Below are positions 1-11,282 of a stretch of 64,000 nucleotides of DNA, piece by piece. This DNA is from Scleromatobacter humisilvae (GTDB taxonomy: Bacteria > Pseudomonadota > Gammaproteobacteria > Burkholderiales > Burkholderiaceae_C). Made by a program: the position numbers and the translations under genes. The notes beneath the pieces are model-generated. The model was not told where the DNA came from and did no database searches. It saw only the letters and a list, made by a program, of their open reading frames with translations. Position 1 is the first letter of the stretch. Every line of letters starts with the position of its first letter. The DNA lies in contig NZ_JAJLJH010000005.1 of the NCBI RefSeq assembly GCF_023231945.1, forward strand, positions 62,001 to 126,000, in the 5' to 3' direction.

Positions 1-1
1 C

Positions 2-1702
2 CTCAAGGACGAGCACAAGACAAAGCACGGCCGCATGTACAAGCTGTTCGAGGCCGGCTTCGACAAGATGCTCAGCGGCTACAAGCGCGGGCTCGACATC
101 GTCTTCAAGCACCAGTTCTTCACGCTGATGGTGTTCTTCGCGACGCTGGCGTTCACCGTCTTCCTGTTCGTCGTCATCCCCAAGGGCTTCTTCCCGCAGC
201 AGGACACGGGCTTCATCTTCGGCAACGCGCAGTCCACGCAGGACTCCTCGTTCGCGGCGATGAACCGGCGCCAGGTGCAGTTCGCGGACGTCATCCGGCA
301 GGATCCGGACGTCACCGGCGTGGCGATGTTCGGCAACTCGTCGCAGTTCAACACCGGCAACTTCTTCATCGCGCTCAAGCCCAAGGATGAAGGCCGCAAG
401 CTCAGCGCCGACCAGATCATCGCGCGCCTGCGCCCGAAGCTCGCGAAGATCGAGGGCGCGTCGCTGCTGATGCAGGCCGGACAGGACATCAACGTCGGCG
501 GCCGACTGGCGCGCACGCAGTACCAGTACACGATCACCGACGCCAACCTCGACGAGCTCAACGAGTGGGCGCCAAAACTGCTGGCGCGCTTCCAGCAGCT
601 GCCGCAGCTGACCGACGTCGCCTCCGACCTGCAGAACGCCGCGACCACGGCGAGCCTGACCATCGACCGCGACCGCGCGTCGAGCTTCGGCATCTCGCCC
701 GCGCTGATCGACGCGACGATCTACGACGCCGTCGGCCAGCGCCAGGTGAGCCAGTTCTTCACGCAGATCAACAGCTACCACGTGGTGCTGGAGGTCACGC
801 CCAGGCTGCAGGAGGACCCGAGCCTGTTCGACAAGCTGTACCTGACCTCGCCGATCACCGGCACGCAGGTGCCGCTGTCCACGTTCGTCAAGGTGGACAC
901 GAACAAGACCGCCTACCTGTCGATCAGCCACCAGAGCCAGTTCCCGGCCGTCACGATCTCGTTCAACCTGAATCCGGGCGTGTCGCTGGGCCAGGCGGTC
1001 GACGAGATCAACAAGGCGCAGGCGCAGATGGGCCTGCCGCAGGCGCTGTCGGGCTCGTTCCAGGGCACGGCGCAGGCGTTCCGCGATTCGCTGAGCTCGC
1101 AGCCCTACCTCATCGCCGCGGCGCTGGTGGCCGTCTACATCGTGCTGGGCCTGCTCTACGAGAGCTACATCCACCCGCTGACGATCCTGTCGACGCTGCC
1201 GTCGGCCGGCGTGGGCGCGCTGCTGATCCTGATGGCGGGCGGCTACGACCTCACCGTCATCGCGCTGATCGGCATCATCCTGCTGATCGGCATCGTCAAG
1301 AAGAACGGCATCATGATGGTGGACTTCGCGCTCACGGCGGAGCGCGAGCAGGGCATGAAGCCGGAGGAGGCGATCTACCGCGCCTGCCTGCTGCGCTTCC
1401 GCCCGATCATGATGACGACGATGTGCGCGCTGCTGTCCGGCCTGCCGCTGATGCTGGGCCACGGCGCGGGCTCGGAGCTGCGCCGCCCGCTGGGCTTCGC
1501 GATGGTCGGCGGCCTGGTGCTGTCGCAGGCGCTGACGCTGTTCACGACCCCGATCGTCTACCTCTACCTCGATCGCACGCACTACTGGTACGTGAAGAAG
1601 AAGGAGGCGCGGGCGAAGCGCAAGGCCGCCAAGTCGATCAACGCCGACGGCACCGACACCGACCGCAGCCTGCCGGTGGTGGTCGACGACGCCCGGCATT
1701 GA
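2..1702 (+). CDS. RND efflux permease, HAE1/MdtC-like (5' end outside window)
   Basis: This is the C-terminal 566 residues of an inner-membrane RND pump, which exports substrates by proton antiport as a trimer with a periplasmic adaptor and outer-membrane channel. The reading frame is open from the first bases, so the true start lies upstream and the ATG at 35 is internal. Visible are a periplasmic porter region, then closely spaced membrane segments containing GIVKKNGIMMVDFAL, typical of drug-type HAE1 pumps rather than heavy-metal CusA. A basic tail rich in Lys and Arg follows the last membrane helix. It ends 12 bases before a response regulator and histidine kinase on the same strand, which suggests a pump controlled by its own two-component system. 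Substrate cannot be told from sequence. Confidence 0.93.
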   Translation, partial: LKDEHKTKHGRMYKLFEAGFDKMLSGYKRGLDIVFKHQFFTLMVFFATLAFTVFLFVVIPKGFFPQQDTGFIFGNAQSTQDSSFAAMNRRQVQFADVIRQDPDVTGVAMFGNSSQFNTGNFFIALKPKDEGRKLSADQIIARLRPKLAKIEGASLLMQAGQDINVGGRLARTQYQYTITDANLDELNEWAPKLLARFQQLPQLTDVASDLQNAATTASLTIDRDRASSFGISPALIDATIYDAVGQRQVSQFFTQINSYHVVLEVTPRLQEDPSLFDKLYLTSPITGTQVPLSTFVKVDTNKTAYLSISHQSQFPAVTISFNLNPGVSLGQAVDEINKAQAQMGLPQALSGSFQGTAQAFRDSLSSQPYLIAAALVAVYIVLGLLYESYIHPLTILSTLPSAGVGALLILMAGGYDLTVIALIGIILLIGIVKKNGIMMVDFALTAEREQGMKPEEAIYRACLLRFRPIMMTTMCALLSGLPLMLGHGAGSELRRPLGFAMVGGLVLSQALTLFTTPIVYLYLDRTHYWYVKKKEARAKRKAAKSINADGTDTDRSLPVVVDDARH

Positions 1703-1714
1703 CGCGCTGACGCC

Positions 1715-2416
1715 ATGAAGCTGCTGATCGTCGAGGACGAACCCAAGACCGCCGAGTACCTGCAGAAGGGTCTCACGGAGCAGGGCTGCGCGGTCGACGT
1801 CGCCCACAACGGCGTCGACGGCAAGCACCTGGCGCTGGTGCACGACTACGACGTCATCGTGCTCGACGCGATGCTGCCGGGCATCGACGGCTTCACGCTG
1901 CTGCGCGCGCTGCGCGCCGTCAAGCAGACGCCCGTCATCATGCTGACCGCGCGCGACTCGATCGAGGACCGCGTGCGCGGACTGCACGAGGGCGCCGACG
2001 ACTACCTGGTCAAGCCGTTCTCGTTCCTCGAGCTGCTCGCGCGCCTGCAGGCGCTGCAGCGGCGCGGCCGCGCGCAGGAGCCCACGCAGCTGAGGATCGC
2101 CAACCTGCAGATCGACCTGATCGCGCGCAAGGCCTGGCGCGGCGCCGAGCGCATCGACCTCAGCGCCAAGGAGTTCGCGCTGCTGGCCGTGCTGGCGCGC
2201 CGCCAGGGCGAGATCCTGTCCAAGACCGCGATCGCCGAGCTGGTGTGGGACATGAACTTCGACTCCAACACCAACGTCGTCGAGGTCGCCATCAAGCGGC
2301 TGCGCGCCAAGGTCGACAACGCCTTCACGCCCAAGCTGCTGCACACGATCCGCGGCATGGGCTACGTGATGGAGGCGCGCGACGGGGCCGGTCCGGACGA
2401 GGAGTCGGCGGCATGA
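1715..2416 (+). CDS. OmpR-family response regulator, CusR/CopR type
   Basis: This is a 233-residue cytoplasmic transcription factor of the heavy-metal response regulator class. The receiver domain covers about residues 1-115, with the acidic pocket near the N-terminus (VEDE), phospho-acceptor Asp51 in DAMLPG, and the conserved Lys of LVKPF. The winged-helix DNA-binding domain covers about 125-222, including the conserved end RGMGYVME. It starts 12 bases after the RND permease and is followed after 58 bases by a sensor kinase, so the three genes probably form one unit. Family members usually activate the adjacent efflux genes on metal or envelope signals; the signal here is unknown. Confidence 0.93.
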   Translation: MKLLIVEDEPKTAEYLQKGLTEQGCAVDVAHNGVDGKHLALVHDYDVIVLDAMLPGIDGFTLLRALRAVKQTPVIMLTARDSIEDRVRGLHEGADDYLVKPFSFLELLARLQALQRRGRAQEPTQLRIANLQIDLIARKAWRGAERIDLSAKEFALLAVLARRQGEILSKTAIAELVWDMNFDSNTNVVEVAIKRLRAKVDNAFTPKLLHTIRGMGYVMEARDGAGPDEESAA

Positions 2417-2474
2417 GCGCCGTCCGGCCGCTCCGAAGGCGCTCGCCGCGCAGCCGCCAGGCGGAGGCATTCTG

Positions 2475-3848
2475 ATGCGGCGGTCCATCACGCTGCGCCT
2501 GGTCGTGATGTTCGCGCTCACGGCGCTGGCGATGTTCACGCTCGTCGGCGCGGTGCTGTACGGCGTGCTGGAGCGCGAGCTGACGCGCCACCAGAACGAC
2601 GACCTCAACACCAACCTGCAGAACATGCGCTACTCGCTCGAGCGCTTCGGCGACCTCGAGCACTGGCCGCGCCTGCAGACAAAGATGGACACGCTGACGC
2701 CCGCCGACGGCAGCGTGCGCTTCTGGGTGCTCAGCGACGATCCTCGCTTCCTGTACGGCAAGGGCCTCGACGAGATGGAGCGCGTCAACCAGGGCGAGGC
2801 GGGCCACGGCATGCTGAGGCTGCCGATCTCCGGGCGCAGCTACCGCACGCTGTCGATGCGCATCGGCCCGTTCGCCGATCGGCCGCCGGTGCGGCTGATC
2901 GTGGGCGTCGACATCGAGCCCTTCGAGCACACGCTGCGCGCGTTCCTCGTCGCGCTGACGCTGCTGACACTCGGCGTGGTGGCGCTGGTGATGGCGCTCG
3001 GCTGGTGGATCGCGCGCATCGGCCTGCGTCCGCTGCAGCGGCTGTCGGCCGAGGCGCGCGCGCTGCGACCGAAGACGTTGTCGCAGCGCCTGCAGCTGGA
3101 GAGCCTGCCGGTGGAGCTGGAGGATCTGACGGTCGCCTTCAACGGCGCGCTCGGCCGCCTCGAGGAGGCCTACCAGCAGCTCGAGGGCTTCAACGCCGAC
3201 GTCGCGCACGAGCTGCGCACGCCGCTGGCCAACCTGATCGGCGGCACGCAGGTGGCGCTGGCGCGCCCGCGCAGCGCGACCGAATTCGAGGAGACGCTGC
3301 AGTCCAACCTCGAGGAGCTCGAACGCCTGCGCTCCATCGTCAACGACATGCTGTTCCTGGCGCGCGCCGACCAGGGCGAGGCCGCGACCGGCCTGACGGC
3401 GGCCGACGTCGCGCACGAGGTCGAGATGACGATCGAGTTCTTCGAGCCGCTGCTCGACGAGACCGGTACCACCGTCGCGATCGAGGGCGAGCTGCGCGCG
3501 CAGGCCACGATGAACATCGCGCTGTTCCGGCGTGCGCTGTCCAACCTGCTGCAGAACGCGATCGCGCACTCGGCCGCGGGCGCGCGCCTGGTCGTGACGA
3601 TCACGCAGCGCGCCGGCGCGATCTGGATCGCGGTCGCCAACCCGGGCGAGACGATCGCCGCGACGCACCTGCCGCGGCTGTTCGACCGCTTCTACCGCGT
3701 CGACTCGTCGCGCCACGACACCGGCGAGATCCACGGCCACGGCCTGGGCCTGGCCATCGTCAGGGCGGTGGCGACGATGCACGGCGGCGCGACGCTGGCG
3801 ACGAGCGAGGACGGCGTCACCACCATCGCGTTCAGCATCGCGAGCTAG
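2475..3848 (+). CDS. Sensor histidine kinase, CusS-like
   Basis: This 457-residue inner-membrane sensor kinase is the likely partner of the preceding response regulator. It has a membrane helix at about residues 8-30, a periplasmic sensor loop, and a second helix at about 155-178. HAMP and HisKA regions follow, with phospho-acceptor His245 in VAHELRTPL. The ATPase domain shows the N box (LLQNAIAHS), the F box (LFDRFYRVD) and a G box (GHGLGLAIV). This is the layout of the heavy-metal sensor kinase family. The 3' end overlaps the decayed antisense antitoxin-like fragment. The kinase itself appears intact. Confidence 0.92.
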   Translation: MRRSITLRLVVMFALTALAMFTLVGAVLYGVLERELTRHQNDDLNTNLQNMRYSLERFGDLEHWPRLQTKMDTLTPADGSVRFWVLSDDPRFLYGKGLDEMERVNQGEAGHGMLRLPISGRSYRTLSMRIGPFADRPPVRLIVGVDIEPFEHTLRAFLVALTLLTLGVVALVMALGWWIARIGLRPLQRLSAEARALRPKTLSQRLQLESLPVELEDLTVAFNGALGRLEEAYQQLEGFNADVAHELRTPLANLIGGTQVALARPRSATEFEETLQSNLEELERLRSIVNDMLFLARADQGEAATGLTAADVAHEVEMTIEFFEPLLDETGTTVAIEGELRAQATMNIALFRRALSNLLQNAIAHSAAGARLVVTITQRAGAIWIAVANPGETIAATHLPRLFDRFYRVDSSRHDTGEIHGHGLGLAIVRAVATMHGGATLATSEDGVTTIAFSIAS

Positions 3849-3980
3849 GGCCGACAGCCGGCTTCGCGTCGTCGATCTCGGCCAGATCCACCCCTTGCTG
3901 GATCGCGTCGAGCATGAAGGCCTGCGCCGTCCTGCCCGTTCGATCGTGTTGACCAGCACCTGCAGCATCGTCGCGATGAT
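3832..3980 (-). pseudogene. Remnant of a ribbon-helix-helix antitoxin-like gene, frameshifted
   Basis: On the minus strand the segment from 3980 reads IIATMLQVLVNTIERAGR. After a shift of frame around 3935 it continues as GRTAQAFMLDAIQQGVDL and then AEIDDAKPA, ending at a stop in the 3' end of the kinase gene. The second piece looks like the helix region of CopG/ribbon-helix-helix antitoxins, where a GRT-x-AFM-x-DAI pattern is common. No start codon, no complete N-terminal beta strand and no toxin gene are present. I read it as a decayed fragment left from a toxin-antitoxin locus. The family assignment rests on pattern memory only, and chance coding in GC-rich DNA is possible. Confidence 0.35.
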
Positions 3981-4149
3981 GCGCGCGCCGGGCGGCGGAC
4001 GGCAGGTCAACCGTGGGCGGGATTCCTCGTTGTGGAGTGAAGGCTCGGGCGATGGTCGTCGGCCGCCGCCTTCTCGTCAGCCAAAGCGGCTTTGGCCGTG
4101 GTGCAATACGACCTTCGCCCGTTTTCATCCCTGCCGGAGTTCCCGCCTC

Positions 4150-5268
4150 ATGCCTTCCCGCCTGCCTCGCCTCCTCGCCGTCGCGGCCAGCGTCGCCGCC
4201 GTCCTGCTCGCGCCCGCGAGCCGCGCCGCCGGCCCGGAGCCCAAGGTGCTCAACATCTACAACTGGTCGGACTACATCGCCGACGACACGTTGAAGAACT
4301 TCGAGAAAGAGACCGGCATCAAGGTCAACTACGACAACTACGACACCAACGAGATCCTGCACGGCAAGCTGGTGGCGGGCAAGACGGGCTACGACATCGT
4401 CGTGCCGAGCGCGCACTTCGCCAAGGTGCAGCTGGAGGCCGGGCTGTTCCAGAAGCTCGACCGCAGCAAGCTGACCAACTGGGGCAACCTCGATCCGACG
4501 TTGCTGCAGCTGATGGCGAAGATCGATCCGGGCAACCAGTATCTCGTCGACTGGCTGTGGGGCTACATCACGGTGGGCATCAACACCGGCAAGGTCAAGG
4601 CGGCGCTCGGCGGCATGCCGATGCCCGACAACCCGTGGGCGCTGGTCTTCGACCCGAAGTACGCCGACAAGCTCAAGAGCTGCGGCATCAGCTTCCTCGA
4701 TTCGCCGTCCGAGGTGATGCCGATCGCCCTCGGCTACGTCGGCAAGCCGGCCTACAGCCGCAACGCCGCCGACTACGCGCTGGCCGGCGCGATGCTCAAG
4801 AAGATCCGTCCGGACATCGGCCGCTTCTCGTCGTCGGGCTACATCAACGACATGGTCGCCGGCTCGGTGTGCGCGGTGCTGGGCTACTCGGGCGACATCA
4901 ACATCGCCCGCGCCCGCGCCATCAAGGAAAAGAACGGCAACGACATCATGGCCTTCGTGCCCAAGACCGGCTCGACGCTGTTCTTCGACTCGATGGCGAT
5001 TCCGGCCGACGCGCCGCATCCGGGCAACGCGCTGCTGTTCATCAACTACATCCTGCGCCCCGAGGTGCACGCGTCGCTCACCAACAAGGTGTTCTACGCC
5101 AACCCGAACAAGGCCTCGCTGAAGTTCGTGCAGAAGGACGTGGCCGACAACCCAAGCGTGTTCCTCAAGCCCGACGACCTGGCCCACATGACGGTGCCCG
5201 ACGCGCTGCCGCAGGACATCAAGCGCGTGCAGACGCGCACGTTCACGTCGTTCAAGACAGGGCAATGA
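4150..5268 (+). CDS. Polyamine ABC transporter substrate-binding protein, PotF/PotD family
   Basis: This is a 372-residue periplasmic binding protein of the spermidine/putrescine type. The chosen start gives a signal peptide with a hydrophobic core around residues 7-20 and a cut after a Ser-Arg-Ala-Ala stretch. The mature protein begins with LNIYNWSDYIADDTL, the hallmark of PotF-like proteins, where the NWSDY residues help form the polyamine site. The frame is open upstream to 3895 but that extension has no signal-peptide character. No permease or ATPase genes are adjacent, so it stands alone in this window; its transporter may be encoded elsewhere. The ligand, putrescine or another amine, is inferred from the family. 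Confidence 0.92.
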   Translation: MPSRLPRLLAVAASVAAVLLAPASRAAGPEPKVLNIYNWSDYIADDTLKNFEKETGIKVNYDNYDTNEILHGKLVAGKTGYDIVVPSAHFAKVQLEAGLFQKLDRSKLTNWGNLDPTLLQLMAKIDPGNQYLVDWLWGYITVGINTGKVKAALGGMPMPDNPWALVFDPKYADKLKSCGISFLDSPSEVMPIALGYVGKPAYSRNAADYALAGAMLKKIRPDIGRFSSSGYINDMVAGSVCAVLGYSGDINIARARAIKEKNGNDIMAFVPKTGSTLFFDSMAIPADAPHPGNALLFINYILRPEVHASLTNKVFYANPNKASLKFVQKDVADNPSVFLKPDDLAHMTVPDALPQDIKRVQTRTFTSFKTGQ

Positions 5269-5416
5269 CCGCCCGCCCCGCGTGCGACGCGCGGGGCGGA
5301 ACTGGCCGGAAATGCGGCCGTTGATCGGGCTTTGGAAACGCGGGCGCCTGTCTACGATGAAGGTGCGGTGAATGCCTTTTCGGCCGGCATCGCGCCAGAC
5401 CCATCAGGAATCCGCC

Positions 5417-5659
5417 ATGCGCATCCAGCCCCATTCGAACGCCGCGACTGCGCTGCCCGCCGCGACGACCAAGTCCAGCCGCGCGCCGCACGCGCCCGCG
5501 AAGGCCGCGGCGCCTGCCGCCGCGCCGGCCAAGCCGGCCGCGCCCGCGGTCGGCGCGGCGACGCCGCCCAAGGTCGCCAGCGAAGCCACGGCCGCCGAGG
5601 CCGCCGCCAAGCCCGAGACCTACGGCGGCGCCGGCAGCCTGCTCGACGCCCACGCCTGA
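5417..5659 (+). CDS. Small Ala/Pro-rich hypothetical protein
   Basis: This is an 80-residue protein of low complexity, dominated by Ala, Pro and Lys through its middle, with an acidic Ala-rich part and a short ending that contains [12 protein letters not shown]. The start is supported by an AGGAA ribosome-binding site seven bases upstream. A clear intrinsic terminator follows about 30 bases after the stop codon, which argues for a real transcription unit. I do not recognise a family. It has no signal peptide or membrane segment. Its composition could also arise from non-coding GC-rich DNA. Confidence 0.5.
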   Translation: MRIQPHSNAATALPAATTKSSRAPHAPAKAAAPAAAPAKPAAPAVGAATPPKVASEATAAEAAAKPETYGGAGSLLDAHA

Positions 5660-5688
5660 GCTGCCGCGCGCCTCGCGCGCCTGCGAAC

Positions 5689-5719
5689 GACCCCAGCCGA
5701 GTCCGGCATGGGGTCTTTT
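5689..5719 (+). terminator. Intrinsic terminator
   Basis: The stem pairs GACCCC (5689-5694) with GGGGTC (5710-5715), extended inward by AGCC/GGC with a small bulge. TTTT follows at 5716-5719. It lies between the small Ala/Pro-rich gene and dps and would end transcription of the former. Confidence 0.75.
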
Positions 5720-5783
5720 GTCGTTTCCGTTGGCCGTTCGACGGGCGTTGCCTAAGCTTGCCGGTTCCAACCCGAGGGAACGC

Positions 5784-6299
5784 ATGCCCAAGAAGACTTC
5801 CGGCGCGAAGATCGCCGCCGCCAGCACGACCATCGACATCGGCATCGGCACCAGGGATCGCGCCGCGATCGCCGACGGCCTGAGCCACCTGCTCGCCGAT
5901 ACCTACACCCTGTATCTGACGACGCACAACTTCCACTGGAACGTCACCGGCCCGATGTTCAACACGCTGCACGTGATGTTCATGGGCCAGTACACGGAGC
6001 TGTGGAACGCGGTCGACCCGATCGCCGAGCGCATCCGCTCGCTGGGCCACCACGCGCCCGGCTCGTACGCGCAATTCGGCCGCCTCAGCTCGCTGCCGGA
6101 CGTGCCCGAAACGCCGCCCAGGGCGCTCGAGATGGTGCGCGTGCTGGTGGCCGGCCACGAGGCCGTCGCGCGCACCGCGCGCAAGCTGTTCCCGGTCGCC
6201 GACAAGGCCGGCGACGAGCCCACCGCCGACCTGCTGACGCAACGCCTGACGGTGCACGAGCAGACGGCGTGGATGCTGCGTTCATTGCTGGAAGACTAA
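5784..6299 (+). CDS. dps: Dps-family ferritin-like DNA protection protein
   Basis: This 171-residue cytoplasmic protein belongs to the Dps/miniferritin family. Dps forms a 12-subunit shell, oxidises and stores Fe(II), often using hydrogen peroxide, and can coat DNA in starved cells. The ferroxidase signature is intact: His51 in HNFHWNVTG, His63, and Asp78 and Glu82 in [15 protein letters not shown]. The short Lys-containing N-terminal tail is the part that binds DNA in other members. A GAGGGA site precedes the start. The gene follows a terminator and so probably has its own promoter. Expression under oxidative stress or stationary phase is expected from the family. Confidence 0.93.
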   Translation: MPKKTSGAKIAAASTTIDIGIGTRDRAAIADGLSHLLADTYTLYLTTHNFHWNVTGPMFNTLHVMFMGQYTELWNAVDPIAERIRSLGHHAPGSYAQFGRLSSLPDVPETPPRALEMVRVLVAGHEAVARTARKLFPVADKAGDEPTADLLTQRLTVHEQTAWMLRSLLED

Positions 6300-6339
6300 G
6301 CCTCGCTCGGCTTCGAGCGTCTCGCCACCGAGGACCGCC

Positions 6340-6954
6340 ATGCGCGTCGCCATTCTCACGTTCGACGGCTTCAACGAACTCGACTCGTTCATCGCGCTGG
6401 GCCTGATCAACCGGCTGCGCGCGGAGGGCGTGCAGGCCGAGATCACGAGCCCGTCGGCGCAGGTGACGTCGATGAACGGCGTCACCGTCACCGCGCAGCA
6501 GCCGCTCGAGTTCGTGCTCGAGGCCGATGCCGTGCTGTTCGGCAGCGGCATCTATTCGCGGGCGATCGCCGAGAACGCGGCGCTGATGGATCGCATCGTG
6601 CTCGACCCGACGCGCCAGCTGATCGGCGCGCAGTGCTCCGGGACGCTGCTGCTCGCCCGCCTGGGCATGCTGGGCGACGCGCCGGCCTGCACCGACCTCA
6701 CGACCAAGCCGTGGGTGATCGAGGCCGGCGTGCGCGTGGCCGACCTGCCCTTCGTCGCGCGCGGCCCGATCGCCACGGCCGGGGGCTGCATGGCGTCGGC
6801 CTACCTCGCCACCTGGGTGATGTGGCGCGCGGCCGGCCGCGAGGCGGCGCGCAAGGCGCTGCACTACGCCGCGCCCGTGGGCGAGAAGGACGCGTGGGTC
6901 GAGCACGCGCTGAAGATCGTGGGCGAATCGCTGGGCGAGTCCGCGACGCCCTGA
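6340..6954 (+). CDS. DJ-1/PfpI family protein
   Basis: This is a 204-residue cytoplasmic protein with the class I glutamine-amidotransferase-like fold of the DJ-1/PfpI family. It starts with a beta strand (RVAILTFDGFNELD) that carries the conserved acidic position. Its nucleophile-elbow cysteine is Cys99, in GAQCSGTLLLA. Members include chaperone/deglycase, isonitrile hydratase and regulator-like proteins, and the sequence does not separate these. It follows dps by 40 bases on the same strand, so co-expression is possible. Confidence 0.8.
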   Translation: MRVAILTFDGFNELDSFIALGLINRLRAEGVQAEITSPSAQVTSMNGVTVTAQQPLEFVLEADAVLFGSGIYSRAIAENAALMDRIVLDPTRQLIGAQCSGTLLLARLGMLGDAPACTDLTTKPWVIEAGVRVADLPFVARGPIATAGGCMASAYLATWVMWRAAGREAARKALHYAAPVGEKDAWVEHALKIVGESLGESATP

Positions 6955-7062
6955 AACATTTCGATGCGCTGCGAAGCGTGGGGGTCGGGCTTGTTCGGGC
7001 CCGGCGGCGCCCCGCGCGCTGGCATGATCGCGCCTTTCCGAGTGAGTGGAGAGGTTCCCGAC

Positions 7063-7887
7063 ATGGCGCAAGCCCACGACAAGTCCCTGCAATCCCGCAC
7101 GCGCGTCGCGCTCGCCTGCGTCGTCGTCGCGACGCTGGGCCTCGCCGCCTGCGGCCAGAAGAAGACGGAGCTGGGCCAGGGCGGCTCGGTGATCAGCGGC
7201 TCGGCCGGCCCCGCCGGCGCGCAGAACGCCAGCCACGAGCTGGTCCGGTGCGATGCCCCGGTCGCGACGATGGCGCTGGTCGAGAACCCGAACGGCTACA
7301 CGATGGCCGGCGGCTACAACCTGCCCAGCTCGCCGGTGCCGCTGGTGCGCCTGATCGCGCAGCAGAGCGGGTGCTTCCGCATCGTCGATCGCGCCGCCGG
7401 CCTGCACGCGACGATCCAGGAGCAGCAGCTCAAGGATTCCGGCGTGCTCGGCAACGCGGTGCAGGTGCGCAAGGGCCAGGGCTACGCCGCGCAGTACACG
7501 ATCACGCCCAGCCTGACCTTCAGCGAACGCGACGCCGGCCGCGAGCTCGGCGGCGTCATGAGCCACGTCCCCGTCCTCAACAAGTTCGTCGGCCTGGCCG
7601 ACAGCGTCAAGCTGAAGGAGGCCCAGGTCGCCCTGCTGCTGACGGACAACGAGACCACCGAGCAGATCGCCGCCGCCACCGGCTCGGTGCGCGTCACCGA
7701 CCTCGGCATGGCCGGCCTGATGCTGGGCCGCGCCGGTGGCGCCGCGGGCGCGGGCTGGAGCAACACGAACGAAGGCAAGGTGATCGCCGCGGCGTTCCTC
7801 GATGCGCACAACCAGCTGGTGACGCAGCTGCGGATGCTGCAGGCCAAGGATCTGCCGCCGCCGGTGCCCACCAGGAAACAGGGCTGA
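7063..7887 (+). CDS. CsgG/HfaB-family lipoprotein
   Basis: This 274-residue predicted outer-membrane lipoprotein has a lipobox ending at Cys30 (LGLAAC). The mature region resembles the CsgG family: an early ENPNGYTMAGG-like stretch, an FRIVDRAAGLHA segment and a C-terminal half rich in small residues. CsgG forms a nonameric pore that exports curli subunits, but no csgA, csgB, csgE or csgF gene is nearby. Many Burkholderiales have such orphan CsgG-like proteins of unknown role. The start was chosen because it places the signal peptide correctly; the frame is open to 6964. Confidence 0.75.
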   Translation: MAQAHDKSLQSRTRVALACVVVATLGLAACGQKKTELGQGGSVISGSAGPAGAQNASHELVRCDAPVATMALVENPNGYTMAGGYNLPSSPVPLVRLIAQQSGCFRIVDRAAGLHATIQEQQLKDSGVLGNAVQVRKGQGYAAQYTITPSLTFSERDAGRELGGVMSHVPVLNKFVGLADSVKLKEAQVALLLTDNETTEQIAAATGSVRVTDLGMAGLMLGRAGGAAGAGWSNTNEGKVIAAAFLDAHNQLVTQLRMLQAKDLPPPVPTRKQG

Positions 7888-8008
7888 CGGACGGATTTCG
7901 CGGGCTGCCGAGGTCAATCCCGGCGCGACGGGCCTCGACCCGCGATAATCCCGGGTTCCCCCGCACTCAACCCGCGTCCGCCCGGCTTCCGGGCCGGCGC
8001 ACGCCGCC

Positions 8009-9637
<1,629 letters not shown>

Positions 9638-9692
9638 CGGAACCTTGTCGCGCGTCCGGCGTCCATCCAGCCCCCGTCACTCGCGCCGCGCC

Positions 9693-10313
9693 ATGAACAA
9701 GTCCCCGCTGGTCTCCCTCGCCGCGGCCATGCTGCTGGCCCTCGCGTCGTTCGACGCGCCCGCGCAGGCGCAGTGGAGCGGCGTCGCCCAGCGCCAGGGC
9801 GCGCCGGTGACGCCCGACGTGCTGCAGCACACGCGCTGGATCGCCGACGGCCGCGACGACGCGCCGCGCAAGGTCTACGTGTTCCTCGACGCGAACTGCG
9901 TGTACTGCGCCAAGTTCTGGGCCGACGCGCGCCCGTGGGTCGACGGCGGCAAGGTGCAGCTGCGCTACATCCTGGTGGCCGTGATTGCGCCGACCAGTGC
10001 CGGCAAGGCGGCGACGCTGCTGGGCGATCCGGATCCGGCGAAGCGCTTGGCGGCGTTCGAGCGTTCGCATGCGTTCGGCGTGGCGCGCATGATGCAGGGC
10101 GGCCCGCGCCATTCGATGCAGGACGCGAGCCTGCCGCCGACGGCGCCCGTCCCCGAGGCGGTCGCGCGCGGGCTGCAGGCGAGCGAAGGCCTGATGAACG
10201 CGCTGAACCTGCGCGGCACGCCGGGCATCGTCTTCCAGCGGCCGGACGGCCAGCTGGTCGCGCTCGGCGGGATGCCGGCCAACGGGTTGGGAAGCATCCT
10301 CGGCCCGCTCTGA
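9693..10313 (+). CDS. DsbG/DsbC-like periplasmic thioredoxin-fold protein
   Basis: This is a 206-residue exported protein with a signal peptide at about residues 1-25. The thioredoxin fold carries an active-site motif at 69-72 (CVYC, within [12 protein letters not shown]) and the cis-proline region GTPGIVF near the C-terminus. This resembles the catalytic domain of disulfide isomerases. The N-terminal dimerisation domain of DsbC/DsbG is short or missing at this length. It probably acts on thiols or disulfides in the periplasm. The start with the signal peptide was preferred to the upstream in-frame ATG at 9645. Confidence 0.82.
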   Translation: MNKSPLVSLAAAMLLALASFDAPAQAQWSGVAQRQGAPVTPDVLQHTRWIADGRDDAPRKVYVFLDANCVYCAKFWADARPWVDGGKVQLRYILVAVIAPTSAGKAATLLGDPDPAKRLAAFERSHAFGVARMMQGGPRHSMQDASLPPTAPVPEAVARGLQASEGLMNALNLRGTPGIVFQRPDGQLVALGGMPANGLGSILGPL

Positions 10314-10363
10314 CGGCGGCCGGGGCCGGCGGTCGTGCGATCGGATCGGGCGACAATGCGCCC

Positions 10364-11272
10364 ATGTCCTCGAGCCGCGTCGCCCTCTATCTCGACCTGA
10401 TCCGCTGGAACCGCCCCGCCGGCTGGCTGCTGCTGCTGTGGCCCACGCTTTCCGCGCTGTGGATCGCCTGCGACGGCTTCCCGGGCTGGCACCTGCTGAC
10501 GGTGTTCACGCTCGGCACGATCCTGATGCGCAGCGCCGGCTGCTGCATCAACGACGTGGCCGACCGCGAGTTCGACAAGCACGTCAAGCGCACCGCGCAG
10601 CGGCCCGTGACCAGCGGCGCGCTGTCGGTCAAGGCGGCGTTGACGTTCGGCGCCGTGCTGGCGCTGCTCGCGTTCGGCCTCGTGCTCACCACCAATCCGC
10701 CGACGATCCTGATGTCGTTCGCCGCGCTGGCGGTGACCCTCGCCTATCCGTACGCAAAGCGCCTCGTCTCGATGCCGCAGGCCGTGCTGGGCGTCGCGTT
10801 CAGCTTCGGCATCCCGATGGCGTTCGCCGCGGCCACCGGCGGCCGCGACTGGTCGCTCGCGGCCATTCCCGCCGCGGTGCCCGCGCTCGCATGGTGGCTG
10901 CTCGTGGGCAACCTGTTCTGGGTGCTGGCCTACGACACCGAGTACGCGATGGTCGACCGCGACGACGACCTGAGGATCGGCATCCGCACCTCGGCGATCA
11001 CGCTCGGTCGCTTCGACGTCGCCGGCGTGATGGCGTTCTACGCGGTCTACCTGCTGTCATGGCTGTACCTGGGCCTCAAGCTGGGCCTCGGCCCGCTGTA
11101 CTCGGTGGGGATCGTCGTCGGCGCGCTGCAGGCGGGCTGGCACTTCACGCTGATCTGGGATCGCACGCGCGACGGCTGCTTCCGCGCATTCCGCGTCAAC
11201 CACTGGGTCGGCGCCGCCGTCTTTGCCGGCGTGGTGCTGTCGTTCGTCGCCAGCGGCCACGCGCTGCGCTGA
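10364..11272 (+). CDS. ubiA: 4-hydroxybenzoate octaprenyltransferase
   Basis: This 302-residue integral membrane enzyme attaches the polyprenyl chain to 4-hydroxybenzoate in ubiquinone synthesis. Both Asp-rich magnesium and diphosphate binding motifs are present: [15 protein letters not shown] in the first half and [14 protein letters not shown] in the second. About eight to nine hydrophobic segments separate them. [14 protein letters not shown] near the N-terminus is typical of proteobacterial UbiA. It ends ten bases from the stop of proC on the other strand, so the two genes converge. Confidence 0.96.
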   Translation: MSSSRVALYLDLIRWNRPAGWLLLLWPTLSALWIACDGFPGWHLLTVFTLGTILMRSAGCCINDVADREFDKHVKRTAQRPVTSGALSVKAALTFGAVLALLAFGLVLTTNPPTILMSFAALAVTLAYPYAKRLVSMPQAVLGVAFSFGIPMAFAAATGGRDWSLAAIPAAVPALAWWLLVGNLFWVLAYDTEYAMVDRDDDLRIGIRTSAITLGRFDVAGVMAFYAVYLLSWLYLGLKLGLGPLYSVGIVVGALQAGWHFTLIWDRTRDGCFRAFRVNHWVGAAVFAGVVLSFVASGHALR

Positions 11273-11282
11273 GCAATCGCGC

